Source: JAWPMT01 sp965267435
GTDB taxonomy: Bacteria > Bacteroidota > Bacteroidia > Cytophagales > Cyclobacteriaceae
DNA length: 64,000 nt
Assembly (NCBI GenBank): GCA_965267435.1
Contig: OZ253960.1
Span: 3,906,001 to 3,970,000 of the forward strand
Direction of reading: 5' to 3'
Each line of letters begins with the position of its first letter. Within the stretch, counting starts at the first letter, position 1. The translations under genes and the position numbers were made by a program. Under the pieces are notes generated by a model. The model was not told the origin of the DNA and ran no database searches. It saw only the letters and a program-made list of their open reading frames with translations. Below, piece after piece: positions 18,484 through 28,500 of the stretch.

Positions 18484-20355
18484 TTAATTGTTGAAATAGC
18501 GCGCATACCATTTCTGGAAGACATACAAGCTCCAGATCTGGATGTGTACATCAGAGGGATCAAGTGAGTACAATCTGCGCTTGATCCTTTTTATTTCTGG
18601 CCAGGCAAAAAGACCCTGCTCCCTTACGCGCTCCTCATTGAAGACAAACTGCTGCAACTCACTCTTCAGCTCTTTCTTGAACCAGCTCATAATCGGTACT
18701 TCGAATCCATGTTTTGGCCGTGTGTAAAGCTCCGGGGGCAGCATCTCCCGAAAGGCTTCCCGCAAGAGGATCTTCCGCTGGCTACCCTTGAGCTTCATGT
18801 GAGCGGGTAGTGAAAAAGCATAATTCACCACCGCATGATCCAGGAATGGCACGCGTACCTCGAGGCCATTGGCCATCGACATCATGTCTCCTTTTCGAAG
18901 CATGTCCCCACGCAACACCAGATCCATGTCCATGCGCAGCATTTCATTGAGCTCATCAGAATGCAGGCCACTTAGCAAATCGGATCGCCTCTCTTCCACG
19001 GCATCGACGGAAGAAAGTAGCCGGTCAACCCTTCGCGCGGGAATAAATGCCGCCAGGTACCAATAGCGCTCTTTGTACGGCAGGCGCATCATCTTCGCAA
19101 ACTTGTCCAGTTGCCGAAAACGGTCGCTGACCTTGACGTATCTGGACTTCGGCAGTAAGCTCCACAATGGACCCAAGCCCCCGATCACCTGATTCCTGAG
19201 CCCCCCGGATTTGCTCATCTCCCAGGCCTGGTGTTTGTTGTAGCCCGAGAACACTTCGTCCGCACCATCGCCAGACAGCGCCACCGTGATCTTATCACGT
19301 GTCAGCTTGCTCAAAATGTAAAAGGGAATGGCACTGGAATCCGCAAAGGGCTCGTCCAGGTAATTGACTATGTCCTCCACATGGGTCAATAGGTCGCTAT
19401 TTCGTAGCCGAAAAACCGTGTGCTCGGTGTGAAATTTCTTAGCTACAAGTTCTGCGTAGTGCGTCTCATCGAAGTAGTTGTTGTCCTCAAACCCCACCGA
19501 AAAGGTCTTTAGGTGCGGCGTCATCTCGCTTGCCAATGCCACGATGATTGAGGAATCTATCCCTCCGCTGAGAAACGCACCTAATGGCACATCCGCTATC
19601 AGCCGGCGACGCACCGAGTCTCTCATAAGTTCGCGGATCCTTGGCATCGCCTCATCCAGGCTGCTGTCTACCGGTTGCTCCCTTGTCAAGTCATAATAGG
19701 ATTGAATGGTCAGCTGATCATCCTCCAGCAGCATGTAGCTTCCAGGTGGCACCTTCTGGACGCCTTCCAACATACTATATTGATCAGGAACATAGGTCAA
19801 CTCCATGTATTGATAGAGCGAAGTGCGGTCCAGCTTCCGAGGCACATTGTAGGCCAGCAAGGACTTCATCTCCGATGCAAAGAGCAGCTTGTCGTTGTCG
19901 TGTATGTATAGCAGCGGCTTGATGCCGAAGCGATCTCTGGCAATGTAAAGGGACCGGTTCGCCTTATCATAAATAGCGAAGGCGAAGAAGCCATTGAACT
20001 CCTTCACACAGTCAGGACCAAATTCGATGTAGGCCTTCAACACGACCTCGGTGTCGCAGTTGGTCCGGAAGGTGAGCCCACGATCCTGCAGGCGCTTGCG
20101 GATCTCCTGGTAGTTGTAGACCTCACCATTGTAGACGATCGCGTATCGCTGCGTCTCGTCGAAGAACGGCTGATTGCTCTGTTCGGAAGTATCGATGATG
20201 GATAGCCGGCGGTGACCGAGCCCCGCTACCTCGTCAAACCAGGTACGATGGACGTCCGGACCTCGCTTTTCCAAGGCGTTCGTCGCCGCCTCCAGGTGTA
20301 TCAAATGGATCCTGCCAACGGGATTGAAGGAAAAAACACCTGTGATTCCACACAT
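18484..20355 (-). CDS. asnB: Asparagine synthetase (glutamine-hydrolysing)
   Basis: A 623-residue two-domain enzyme making asparagine, or an amidated relative, from aspartate, ATP and glutamine. The N-terminal glutaminase begins MCGITG with nucleophile Cys2, followed by GHRRLSIID and YNGEVYNY. The synthetase half has the PP-loop AFLSGGIDSS and the YNKHQAWE region. It ends with HGFEVPIMSWF. The length is typical of AsnB, but this family also includes synthetases in exopolysaccharide and peptide pathways. No such cluster is present, so asparagine synthesis is the default. It is divergent from the NlpC/P60 gene. Confidence 0.9.
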   Translation of the reverse strand: MCGITGVFSFNPVGRIHLIHLEAATNALEKRGPDVHRTWFDEVAGLGHRRLSIIDTSEQSNQPFFDETQRYAIVYNGEVYNYQEIRKRLQDRGLTFRTNCDTEVVLKAYIEFGPDCVKEFNGFFAFAIYDKANRSLYIARDRFGIKPLLYIHDNDKLLFASEMKSLLAYNVPRKLDRTSLYQYMELTYVPDQYSMLEGVQKVPPGSYMLLEDDQLTIQSYYDLTREQPVDSSLDEAMPRIRELMRDSVRRRLIADVPLGAFLSGGIDSSIIVALASEMTPHLKTFSVGFEDNNYFDETHYAELVAKKFHTEHTVFRLRNSDLLTHVEDIVNYLDEPFADSSAIPFYILSKLTRDKITVALSGDGADEVFSGYNKHQAWEMSKSGGLRNQVIGGLGPLWSLLPKSRYVKVSDRFRQLDKFAKMMRLPYKERYWYLAAFIPARRVDRLLSSVDAVEERRSDLLSGLHSDELNEMLRMDMDLVLRGDMLRKGDMMSMANGLEVRVPFLDHAVVNYAFSLPAHMKLKGSQRKILLREAFREMLPPELYTRPKHGFEVPIMSWFKKELKSELQQFVFNEERVREQGLFAWPEIKRIKRRLYSLDPSDVHIQIWSLYVFQKWYARYFNN

Positions 20356-20362
20356 CGTTTTT

Positions 20363-20370
20363 TAAATTTG
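20363..20370 (+). promoter_or_regulatory. Candidate -7 box for the NlpC/P60 gene
   Basis: TAAATTTG is an exact TAnnTTTG match, 34 bases before the ATG at 20404, in the 48-base divergent gap with asnB. No convincing -33 TTTG is seen, so the call is tentative. Confidence 0.4.
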
Positions 20371-20403
20371 AACGTTCTCAAACACCGGCAAATTAGTATC
20401 ATA

Positions 20404-20877
20404 ATGCGTTTAATCCGACCAGTATTCGTAATTCTACTTATGCTTTTCGTGGTATCCATCACCCCGGCCGATGCCCAAAATCGCAAAAAGCGAAAACGGA
20501 TCTCGACGGTCATCACAGAAGCCAAAAAGTACCTCGGCACCCCCTATCGCTATGGCGGGATGTCCTACTCCGGCATTGACTGCTCCGCGCTGATCTACAC
20601 TTGCTACCGTCAGATCGACGTCGATCTCCCACGTACTGCCAAGGAACAAAGCAAAATAGGCCGATCCAAAGGATGGAAAGGCCTGCGTGCGGGTGATCTG
20701 GTGTTTTTCAAGTTCAAGGAGAAAGGTGAGAAGTGGTACCACAGCGGCATCATCAGCGAGGTTGATAAGGACAAAATTACGTTCATTCATGCCTCCTCCA
20801 GCCGAGGTGTAACGGAGTCCAACCTCAAATCCGACTACTACCGCAAAAATGTGAAGAAGTTTAAGCGAGTGATCTAG
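20404..20877 (+). CDS. NlpC/P60 family cell-wall hydrolase
   Basis: A 157-residue secreted cysteine peptidase expected to cut peptidoglycan stem peptides. A signal peptide ends near residue 24 (ITPADA), then a basic stretch leads into the catalytic domain. Cys60 in YSGIDCSALIY, His113 in WYHSGIIS and His129 in FIHASSS form the expected triad, with the GDLVFF motif between. The ATG at 20404 is preferred because the signal peptide starts there. A longer in-frame extension would run into asnB. Confidence 0.92.
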   Translation: MRLIRPVFVILLMLFVVSITPADAQNRKKRKRISTVITEAKKYLGTPYRYGGMSYSGIDCSALIYTCYRQIDVDLPRTAKEQSKIGRSKGWKGLRAGDLVFFKFKEKGEKWYHSGIISEVDKDKITFIHASSSRGVTESNLKSDYYRKNVKKFKRVI

Positions 20878-20997
20878 TGATCTCGTGGCTTGAGGCTGTA
20901 TTTCGACGTTCGTCGGAGGATTCCGAGAACCACACTACACTAATCACTGATCACTAGTCACCATATTCCAATTTTGATTTAATTTCGCACTTCCAAT

Positions 20998-21071
20998 GGG
21001 GATGTAGCTCAGTTGGCTAGAGCGCTTGACTGGCAGTCAAGAGGTCGTCGGTTCGAATCCGATCTTCTCCA
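20998..21071 (+). tRNA. tRNA-Ala (anticodon GGC)
   Basis: The cloverleaf can be drawn fully: acceptor GGGGATG/CTTCTCC, D stem GCTC/GAGC, anticodon stem CTTGA/TCAAG around loop CTGGCAG, and T arm GTCGG/CCGAT around TTCGAAT. The anticodon GGC reads alanine GCC and GCU. The discriminator is A, and CC but no full CCA follows. The acceptor stem has one T-T mismatch at the sixth pair, where CATCTCC would pair fully. It may be an active gene with a weakened stem or a mildly decayed copy. Confidence 0.93.
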
Positions 21072-21127
21072 CCTTCGCTCGCCGAAGCGAGCTATGGCGG
21101 ACAATGTCCACCATAGTTTTGCGAAGG
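21071..21127. repeat. Imperfect inverted repeat after tRNA-Ala
   Basis: Directly after the tRNA, CCTTCGC near the left end pairs with GCGAAGG near the right end. Inside, CTATGG pairs with CCATAG, and a local TCGCT/AGCGA hairpin is nested. It looks like a small structured intergenic repeat rather than coding sequence. Confidence 0.55.
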
Positions 21128-21139
21128 CGAAAAAGTTTC

Positions 21140-21184
21140 AGAGTTCCAGGTTCGAGGTTTCGAGAGCTTGGAACTCTTTTTTTT
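21140..21184 (+). terminator. Rho-independent terminator of tRNA-Ala
   Basis: AGAGTTCCAGG pairs with GCTTGGAACTCT (one G-U wobble). An inner TCGA/TCGA stem lies around a GGTT loop, and a run of eight T follows. It lies 69 bases after the tRNA on the same strand and would close that transcript. Confidence 0.8.
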
Positions 21185-21287
21185 GGAGGTACACAGGCTC
21201 CACATCTGCCCATCGCGCTCCATTTACAACCCACCCCTAGCCCCTCCCGTAATGTTTTTGATCTAGGGATTCTTCGCGGCTTGAAAT

Positions 21288-21343
21288 TGATGTCACACTG
21301 AGCCGGCCTGAGGGTAGGCGGGGTTCTCGAGGTGCGGACATCA
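21288..21343. repeat. Structured intergenic repeat, first element
   Basis: Perfect 7-base inverted arms TGATGTC and GACATCA enclose a core with CACTGAGCC at one end and CTCGAGGTG at the other. It is directly followed by a second such element. Apart from these repeats, the flanking repeat after the tRNA, the terminator and the promoter at 21521, the 21072-21574 gap shows no gene. Confidence 0.55.
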
Positions 21344-21383
21344 TTCCTTTGCCTCCTTCGAGGGCCTCAGGATGACAAAGGAA
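21344..21383. repeat. Structured intergenic repeat, second element
   Basis: Perfect 8-base arms TTCCTTTG and CAAAGGAA enclose a 24-base core containing TCCTTCGAG and GCCTCAGGATG. A second copy of this core with one base difference lies on the opposite strand at 63240-63261, where it is framed by different but again self-complementary arms. Confidence 0.65.
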
Positions 21384-21520
21384 GCAGAATCAAGCCTTTG
21401 CTTAATAGCCATGGCCCATCCCGGGAGGGGAATTTGATTCCATAGTCCCACTTTTCCAAAGGGGCCAGAGGGAGCAGGAGAATTGGTCGTAACAAGATCC
21501 GCTATCCACCGAAAAGGCAG

Positions 21521-21551
21521 TTTGTAAGCCACAAACCAAGCGCTAAATTTA
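21521..21551 (+). promoter_or_regulatory. Promoter of the pullulanase-like gene
   Basis: TTTG at 21521-21524, a 19-base spacer, then TAAATTTA at 21544-21551 (7 of 8 to TAnnTTTG). Both boxes and the spacing fit the Bacteroidota -33/-7 promoter. The ATG follows 24 bases later. No LacI-type operator word is visible here, unlike the susC and amylase promoters. Confidence 0.6.
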
Positions 21552-21574
21552 CCCTCCCAAAAGAACTCCAAACC

Positions 21575-24256
21575 ATGAAGAAGAAATCCCTTCCTGTGCT
21601 GCTTTTGATCCTTTCTATCGCGGCGATCAATTCCTATGGTCAGTCCTTCACCGGTGGCCAGAAAACCCAGGGTTACGGAGTATTCGGCGACAAGCTGACA
21701 TTCATCTTCGATGAAGCACTGTACGGCGTGAAGCCGGATCGGGTGTGGGTCACAGGGGAATTTAGGAACTGGGACGCGTCAACGGACTATCGGCAGTGGG
21801 ACCTCAAAAAAACTGGTGAGCAATGGCTACTGACGATCGACAATATCGACTTCAGCACGGTGAAGCCCAACACGAAGTTTAAGTATCGCATCGACGACGG
21901 CGAGTGGCTGGAGCCTCCTGCGGAAGCGGAGAATGCAGCAGGCGGAGACCTGGTGTTTATGAAGGAGGTAAGCACCGCAGGGTTGACGGCAGAGCTCAAG
22001 TCCGAGAGGCTGATCTGGGCCGAGGTCAAGGGAGAGCGACCACTCGTAGCCTCTGCCTATCGTATCACCGACGCTGCCGGAAATGTCATCAAGGTCGCGG
22101 GTGTGTTACCCAACGAAGGTACTTCTACACTGATAGTACCCGAGACCCCATTGGACAAGCGCAGGGTTTACTTCCTGGAGATCCCATCGCTGAACCTGAA
22201 AGCGCACTGCTCTTTCGATGGCTGGTTTCGAGAGACATTCTCCACCAAAGAACTCGGCGCCAATATCGACGACGGGAAGACCGCAGTACGCCTTTTCGCT
22301 CCCCGCGCCACGATGGTGAGGCTTTATCTGTACGAGGGCAAGGATGATACCGACGCCTACCAAACGGTGGAAATGGCCGTCGATGCCGATGGTGTCTGGG
22401 AGGCATTCTTTGATGAAGACCTGCATGGCGTCTATTACGATTTCACAGTGCATGGAGCCGACGACCCCGGGAATCACTTCTTCGAAACCAACCCTGTTCA
22501 CATCAACGACCCTTATGCGCGTGTATCCGACGACACTTGGGGCAAAGGGCGTATCTGGCGGCGAACTACGCCTGCTAAACCACTGAGCGGCGGTATACCC
22601 GCCATGGAGGACGTCATCGCTTACGAAGTACACATCCAGGACTTCACAGACCGCCTTCCACTGGAGGATAAGTATCAAGGCACCTTCCAGGGGATGATCA
22701 CTCCGGGATTGACCAATAGCCGAGGAGAAAAAATCGGTTTCGACTATGTGCTGGACCTCGGTATCAACGTCGTCCATCTGATGCCGGTACAGGAGTATGT
22801 CCACTTCCCGACGGAAGACTGGGTGGCATCCTTCGCCAATGACGAATACATGATCAGCCAGGGCATCGCTGAAGAGAATTATCAGTGGGGTTATCGAACG
22901 TCTTTCGCCATGGCCGTGGAGGCGCGGTACCGCACGAAAGGGGGCGATCCCGGCACAGAACGCGATGAGTTCCGCGATCTGGTACAAGCGTTTCATGACA
23001 ATGGCATCGCCGTCATCATCGACATCGTCCCCAACCACACCGCTGAGAACATGGATGCCAACTCCTGGTACTTCAACTTCAATGCTATCGACAAGCAGTA
23101 CTATTACCGGACGAAGGACTTCGATCACATCGGCGCCTATGGCAACGAAGTGAAAACGGAGAATCGACCCATGACACAGCGATGGCTGATCGACCAATGT
23201 CAATACTATATCAAGGAATTTGGGATCGACGGGTTCCGCATCGACCTCGCCGGACAGGTCGATGAGCAATCCCTCAAGGCACTACGCCAGCAAATCGGGA
23301 TGGACAAGATCGTATATGGCGAAGCGTGGATCGGATCAAACGACCCGGCTTACGAGGCCAACCCGGACTGGGACTGGTACAAAGAAGATTCGCCCATCAC
23401 CTTCTTCCAGGACGATTCGCGCAATGCCTTCAAAGGGCCAGTATTTGAGCTGAAAGACTACAAGAACGACCGCGGCTGGCCCGGAGGGAAATTCAGCGAA
23501 AGAGAAAAGGTAATGCTCGGGCTCTCCAACAAATTCCCTGACGACAAAACACCGACGTCGGGTATCAGCTACCTGGACATCCATGACAACTTCGCCCTCG
23601 CTGATCAGTTTGGAGGGGAGCGTTTCGATGGAAGGACGGCCGTGGATCAAGATGAATACAAAATCGCAGTCACACTCCTGTATACCACACTCGGTCCAAT
23701 CGTCACACACGGGGGTTCGGAGATCATGCGTAGCAAGGCGCACGCTCCGCTTCGAGAAGTCGTGAAAGAGACCAGAGATGGATACAAGGTCTATATGCAC
23801 GGCTATCGGGATACCTACAATCACCGCACCGCCAACCAGTTTGTTTGGGAGACCGTCGGCCAAAAACCGACTGCAGAGAATGGCAACGACTACCAAAACA
23901 TGCACGCCTTCTGGCGGGGGATGAATGACTTCCGCCTCTCAGAATATGGAAAGATATTTCGCGTGGCAGAAGCGGTGCCTGATGGATACTACCAATGGAT
24001 CACCCCTGAAGACGAAAGTCAGCTGGGTTATGTGGTCGATGAAAAAGTCTTTGTGCTACTCAATGCTGGTCCCAATGAGGCAGAGTTTTCGGACATCACA
24101 CTACCCGAGGGGAACTGGACCCTGATCGCCAATACCGATGGTGTGAATGTAAACAAAGGCGTCAAGGACACGAGAAGCCTTATGAAGCTGAAAGGGGGTC
24201 AGTCGTTTGATTTGACGATGGAGTCGACTACGCTACGGATTTGGGTGAAGAAGTAG
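21575..24256 (+). CDS. Secreted pullulanase-like glycoside hydrolase family 13 enzyme
   Basis: An 893-residue exported alpha-glucan hydrolase. A signal peptide (to about residue 22, NSYGQ) is followed by an N-terminal starch-binding-like Ig module (VWVTGEFRNWD) and further beta domains including a CBM48-like one (VRLFAPRATMVRLYLYEG). The GH13 barrel from about residue 340 has region I DIVPNHTAEN, region II GFRIDLAG with nucleophile Asp557, region III YGEAW with Glu583 and region IV DIHDN with Asp671. The arrangement is that of type I pullulanases cleaving alpha-1,6 branches, though a broader amylase specificity is possible. It stands alone on the plus strand near the starch locus and has no T9SS tail. 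Confidence 0.88.
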   Translation: MKKKSLPVLLLILSIAAINSYGQSFTGGQKTQGYGVFGDKLTFIFDEALYGVKPDRVWVTGEFRNWDASTDYRQWDLKKTGEQWLLTIDNIDFSTVKPNTKFKYRIDDGEWLEPPAEAENAAGGDLVFMKEVSTAGLTAELKSERLIWAEVKGERPLVASAYRITDAAGNVIKVAGVLPNEGTSTLIVPETPLDKRRVYFLEIPSLNLKAHCSFDGWFRETFSTKELGANIDDGKTAVRLFAPRATMVRLYLYEGKDDTDAYQTVEMAVDADGVWEAFFDEDLHGVYYDFTVHGADDPGNHFFETNPVHINDPYARVSDDTWGKGRIWRRTTPAKPLSGGIPAMEDVIAYEVHIQDFTDRLPLEDKYQGTFQGMITPGLTNSRGEKIGFDYVLDLGINVVHLMPVQEYVHFPTEDWVASFANDEYMISQGIAEENYQWGYRTSFAMAVEARYRTKGGDPGTERDEFRDLVQAFHDNGIAVIIDIVPNHTAENMDANSWYFNFNAIDKQYYYRTKDFDHIGAYGNEVKTENRPMTQRWLIDQCQYYIKEFGIDGFRIDLAGQVDEQSLKALRQQIGMDKIVYGEAWIGSNDPAYEANPDWDWYKEDSPITFFQDDSRNAFKGPVFELKDYKNDRGWPGGKFSEREKVMLGLSNKFPDDKTPTSGISYLDIHDNFALADQFGGERFDGRTAVDQDEYKIAVTLLYTTLGPIVTHGGSEIMRSKAHAPLREVVKETRDGYKVYMHGYRDTYNHRTANQFVWETVGQKPTAENGNDYQNMHAFWRGMNDFRLSEYGKIFRVAEAVPDGYYQWITPEDESQLGYVVDEKVFVLLNAGPNEAEFSDITLPEGNWTLIANTDGVNVNKGVKDTRSLMKLKGGQSFDLTMESTTLRIWVKK

Positions 24257-24269
24257 GAGGTTCTCTGTA

Positions 24270-24325
24270 AGTGGTTCTTTGTTCTTTGACTACAAGGAAC
24301 TATGAACGAAGATCTAAGAACCACT
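24270..24325. repeat. Inverted repeat downstream of the pullulanase-like gene
   Basis: AGTGGTTCTT at 24270-24279 and AAGAACCACT at 24316-24325 are perfect 10-base arms. Between them, GTTCTTTG and CAAGGAAC form a second, imperfect stem. There is no T run, so it is not an evident terminator; it may stabilise the mRNA end. The rest of the gap to 24460 has only minor dyads. Confidence 0.5.
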
Positions 24326-24460
24326 GGCTCGAAGATATGGCCGTACAATATAGACCGGATAGCAGCGGTATCCCGCGTGGCCATAGCGCCGGGTGTCGCG
24401 GCGGTGATACAAGCGTATAGCCGGGCAGATCTCCGCTATGAAAAACCGGCCAATCTCTCC

Positions 24461-24492
24461 AAAAAAAAACCACCCCTGTTGCCAGGAGTGGT
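24461..24492 (-). terminator. Rho-independent terminator of the 24522 gene
   Basis: On the minus strand, ACCACTCCTG pairs with CAGGGGTGGT (one U-G wobble) around GCAA and is followed by nine T. It lies 30 bases after the stop of the minus-strand gene. Confidence 0.88.
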
Positions 24493-24521
24493 CCGGTTAT
24501 TTATCTGTCTAAAGTAAAGTC

Positions 24522-25376
24522 TTACAACTTAGCGCGTTCGCAGGGAATCCTCTCGGGATTGAACTGCGAGCCGTCGTTGCCATAGGAGTAGGGTCCTTCC
24601 GGCGTAGCGCTGACGTCGAATACAGAGACTCCAGCCTTGTAGCAAGTGCCGTCTGAACCGGTGTAAGTTATGCCTGCTGTATGCCTCCTGTAAAATTTCA
24701 GATCATCACCTGTGTAGGGTACTCGCTCGCCCCACGCGAACTGGTGGATCTTGATGTCCCATCTGTTTTCAAAGTCAGTAATGACGCGCGTTTTCAGATC
24801 ATCGTCCTTGAATGCGTCGGTGTTGTCAAAGCTGTAATCGGCATTCTTGCTCAACAGGTACTCGATGTACTTCTCCTTGCCGCTCGTGAGGTCCAATTCA
24901 AGTACCCCAGAGGCCAGCGTCTCATTGCGATTGCGGCCACCCCTGAATTGGCTCTCCAACTTCACAACCGCGTTCTCGGAGTCCTCCACATAGTTGAAGA
25001 AGAGGTCGGCCCTGTCTTCGTTGGAAAGTTCAATTTTGAAAACCTCGTAGCCTTTACCCTTCGCAACCTTCGTGAGCTTCTCCCCAAGATCTCTCACATC
25101 CCGGTACACCTCTCGCCGTCCATCCCAACTCATGTTCAATTCCACCTTGGTGTACTCTTGAGCCTTGGAGGCTTTGCCTTTGGTAATGGGCGCCTTCACC
25201 CAAAACTCCATGGTCCCATCAGTGATCCTGGAGATGGGAGATGAAAGACGCTCATCCGAATAAAACTCCAACTCTTCAGGGGCATTCATAGCGGCCACTT
25301 TATCCAACAACTTACTCTGCGCTGAAGCCGTGAATACCGTGAGAATTGACAACAGATAGATCAATCTTTTGATCAT
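24522..25376 (-). CDS. Secreted protein of unknown function
   Basis: 284 residues with a clear type I signal peptide (LIYLLSILTVFTASAQS). I do not recognise the family. The mature part is rich in charged residues and alternates short beta-like stretches, with one Cys near GSDGTCYKAG and another near the end (ERIPCERAKL) that could form a disulfide. There are no transmembrane segments or lipobox. A terminator closes it 30 bases downstream. It lies between the pullulanase-like gene and the FG-GAP operon, but its own function is not indicated. Confidence 0.7.
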   Translation of the reverse strand: MIKRLIYLLSILTVFTASAQSKLLDKVAAMNAPEELEFYSDERLSSPISRITDGTMEFWVKAPITKGKASKAQEYTKVELNMSWDGRREVYRDVRDLGEKLTKVAKGKGYEVFKIELSNEDRADLFFNYVEDSENAVVKLESQFRGGRNRNETLASGVLELDLTSGKEKYIEYLLSKNADYSFDNTDAFKDDDLKTRVITDFENRWDIKIHQFAWGERVPYTGDDLKFYRRHTAGITYTGSDGTCYKAGVSVFDVSATPEGPYSYGNDGSQFNPERIPCERAKL

Positions 25377-25519
25377 TCCTGTGGGGAGTTTTGGTGGCTA
25401 GATCTCTAAAGGTAAGATTACCGCCAGCAAGGGGCAATCACCTAGAGAAGGGCCATTACATCAAACGGAATAAGAAGATGTGAAGCGGAATAATCGGCGA
25501 TGAGCCGGAGAATCCTCGT

Positions 25520-28500
25520 CTACGGAATCGGAGCGTTTTCGAGCAATTTGTCTGTCGATCGGACTGCACCCTCATTAGGCACAAATATCCATAGGTCACC
25601 TACCCTTTCGACGTGCCGGTTTTCTTCATTTGCCGGGATGCTCAACCTGGACTTGAACTGGAAATTCCCCGCGCCATCACCGAGGTACGTGGCGCCCGCA
25701 TTCGCATCGAATCTCCCTAGTTGCGTAGTAGCTCCAAAGAAGTTGCCCACCGCCACCAGGTCTTTGAATCCATCACCATTGAGATCCCCGACCTCGACAT
25801 CGAAAATAGGGCTCAACTGCGCCTCAAACGGTAGGTCTTTTCGTGTAAACCCATTCTCCCCTCCTAAGAATACTGAGGACGCCCCCTGTTTCACCGGCAA
25901 GGTGGTCATATCGGATCGGAACATAGGCCCCAGTAGCGTCCGGATCGAGCGCACTTTCGCGAAATCTTCATATTTCAAGTAGCCCTTTTTGAGGGCTGCT
26001 ATCTGCCGAACGAGATCATCCTTGCCTGCAAATGGGATGGACTCACCGTTGAGGTAGTAGAAGATGATGGGATCGGTGTAGCTGTTGTTGTCAAAGTCAG
26101 CCACATACAAATTCGCGGGCTCCTCTATTGAGGCTTTGAGTTTGCTGTTCTCTCCGAGATTGCCCGCGATGATGTCCAGTCGGCCATCTCCATCGACATC
26201 TTCTGCAGTCACGGAGCGCCACCAACCCTGAGTATCGGTCAGTCCCAGATCCTCCGTGCGATTGACCCACCCGCTCTCTGTGTTCTCCAGTACCGTCACA
26301 GGCATCCAGTCCCCTACAACAACGAGATCCATGGCTCCATCCTGGTTGTAGTCCACTGCTTGCGCGTCTGTAACCATGCCCAACTCAAGGGTATCGGCAA
26401 CAAAAATGCCCCCTTCCTGATTTTCAAGGATGTAGCTAAATGGTGAGAGACCATAGGCACCCGGGATGGACCGAGATCCTACGAATAAATCCATGTCGCC
26501 ATCACCGTCAAAATCCATCGGCCTCACACAAGCGCCATTGGAAGTGAGCACCTGATAGGCCGTCTGCTCAAACTTCCCGTCATTATTGATATATATGCGA
26601 TCCGCCAAGATCAATGATCCCTCCAGGTACTCTGCCCCACCGCTCACCACATACAAGTCCTGGTCCCCGTCGTTGTCGACATCAAAAAAGGCTGCATCCG
26701 TATCCTCGTAGACAGAATCTGCGCTGAAGACCTGCTGCTCGTCGAAGGTGCCTTCCTCAGTTTGTGTCAAGATCCGACCTGCGTAGTTGTGCGCTCCGCC
26801 GAGGAAGAGATCCTCCAAGCCATCGCCGTTGATATCTGCTGTCGTGAAGGCTGGCCCTTCTGTTCCCAGGTTGAAAGGAACCAACGGCTCAAAGTTGAAG
26901 TGGTTGAAGTCGTTGTCAACCACTTGCGTAACCTCTACCATCGTAGTCTTGCTCCCCAACTCCGCTCCTGCAGAGTAAGTCCGCCCAGATTCGCGATAGG
27001 CTATGCTGACTTTCTGATTCCCAGGTATTGCAGCTTCTGACTGTAATGTGCCATCCGACCACCGAACGACCAATGAATCAACCGCGGTCGTCGTTCCAAG
27101 TCCGAAATGCAGAACAGGAGGTACCGAAGACTGAAATCCTCGTGAAAGAGAAAGTTCCTTTTCAATTACTTTGCCATTGACATGAGCCCGAACCACGGCT
27201 CCGACCCCCAGCTTGTTAAGCCCGGGACCCTCTAGCTCTACCATTAGCCAATTGGGAGCTTCCGACCCGGAAGAAGTAACATTCTCAAAAACCTGCGCCG
27301 TAGAGTTCAAATTGTTGATGGCTATGTCCAGATCGCCATCATTGTCCAGGTCAGCATAGGCGGCACCATTGCTGTAAGAAGGTGCTGACAGACCCCACTT
27401 CTCACCCACGGACTCAAAGCTCAGGTCGCCCTTGTTGCTGTACATCACGTTGGAGATTTGCAGGGTCGGCATGTTCGCAATCAGGTCCTCCCAGTCCCTT
27501 GCGTCTGGACGCCCTTGCTGATTGCTCATGTAGTTGATATAATCCAGGTCGTTGGGCCGCTTGTAGATACCATTGGTGATAAAGATGTCATTCGATCCAT
27601 CGTTGTCATAGTCCTCAATCAATACAGACCAGCTCCAATCCGTGGCGTACGTATCCGTGATCAATGCGACTTCGGAGAAGGACCCTCCTCCCTGATTCAA
27701 TTGAAAATTGTTCCGGGCAAACTGATGGTTGTACCCAAACCCAATTTTGCGCTCCGACACCTGATTGTTGTCTTCGCCCGCTGACTTCAAGAGGATCTCG
27801 TTGCTATGGGGCAACATGTCTAGTGTAAAGACGTCTCGATGCGTGTCGCCATCGACATCGGCAACATCCACGCCCATCGAAAAGCGACTCGTATGCTGAA
27901 TGTAATCCGTCAGCGACTCCCGGAACTGACCGTTTTGATGGTTGATGTACAGGTAATCGTTCTCATGGAAATCGTTGCCAACATATATGTCCATCCATCC
28001 ATCGCCATTGACGTCTGAGCACACCAGACCCAATCCATAACCGAGTGAGGAACTGTAGATGCCCACTTCCTTCGACACATCAATGAACTGCTGCTCGCCG
28101 TCGACCAACTGACTTTGGAAGAGACGGTCGCCCGCCTTGGGGTCAAAGCTTGTCCTTGTGTTCGCCGGAGCATAGGACCTGATCGTATGCACGGCATTAT
28201 TGAGCAAGTACATGTCCAGATCACCATCGCGGTCGTAGTCGAAGAAGGATGCCTGTGTAGAGAAGCCCTGGAAGTCAAGGCCAAATTCGGCAGCTTTTTC
28301 TTCGAAGGCACCATCGCCCTGATTAATGTAGAGGCTATTCCTGCCAGTAAAGGACTTGTAGTCACCTACGCGGCAAATGTAGATATCAAGAAGCCCATCA
28401 CCATTGACGTCTGCCATTGTGACTCCTGTCGACCACTTGCCATCGAATGCCTCCTCCAATACAACCCGCCGGAAGGAAAGATTCCCTTCATTGATGTACA

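Noticed and set aside
20869..20961. Imperfect inverted repeat around the end of the NlpC/P60 gene (GTGATCTAGTGATC against GATCACTAGTCAC)
   Set aside because: It pairs well with one bulge, but the 66-base spacer and overlap with the stop codon and absence of a T run make it no clear terminator or site.
21013..21240. Open frames across the tRNA-Ala and its terminator
   Set aside because: They overlap the tRNA and hairpins and show no protein family pattern.
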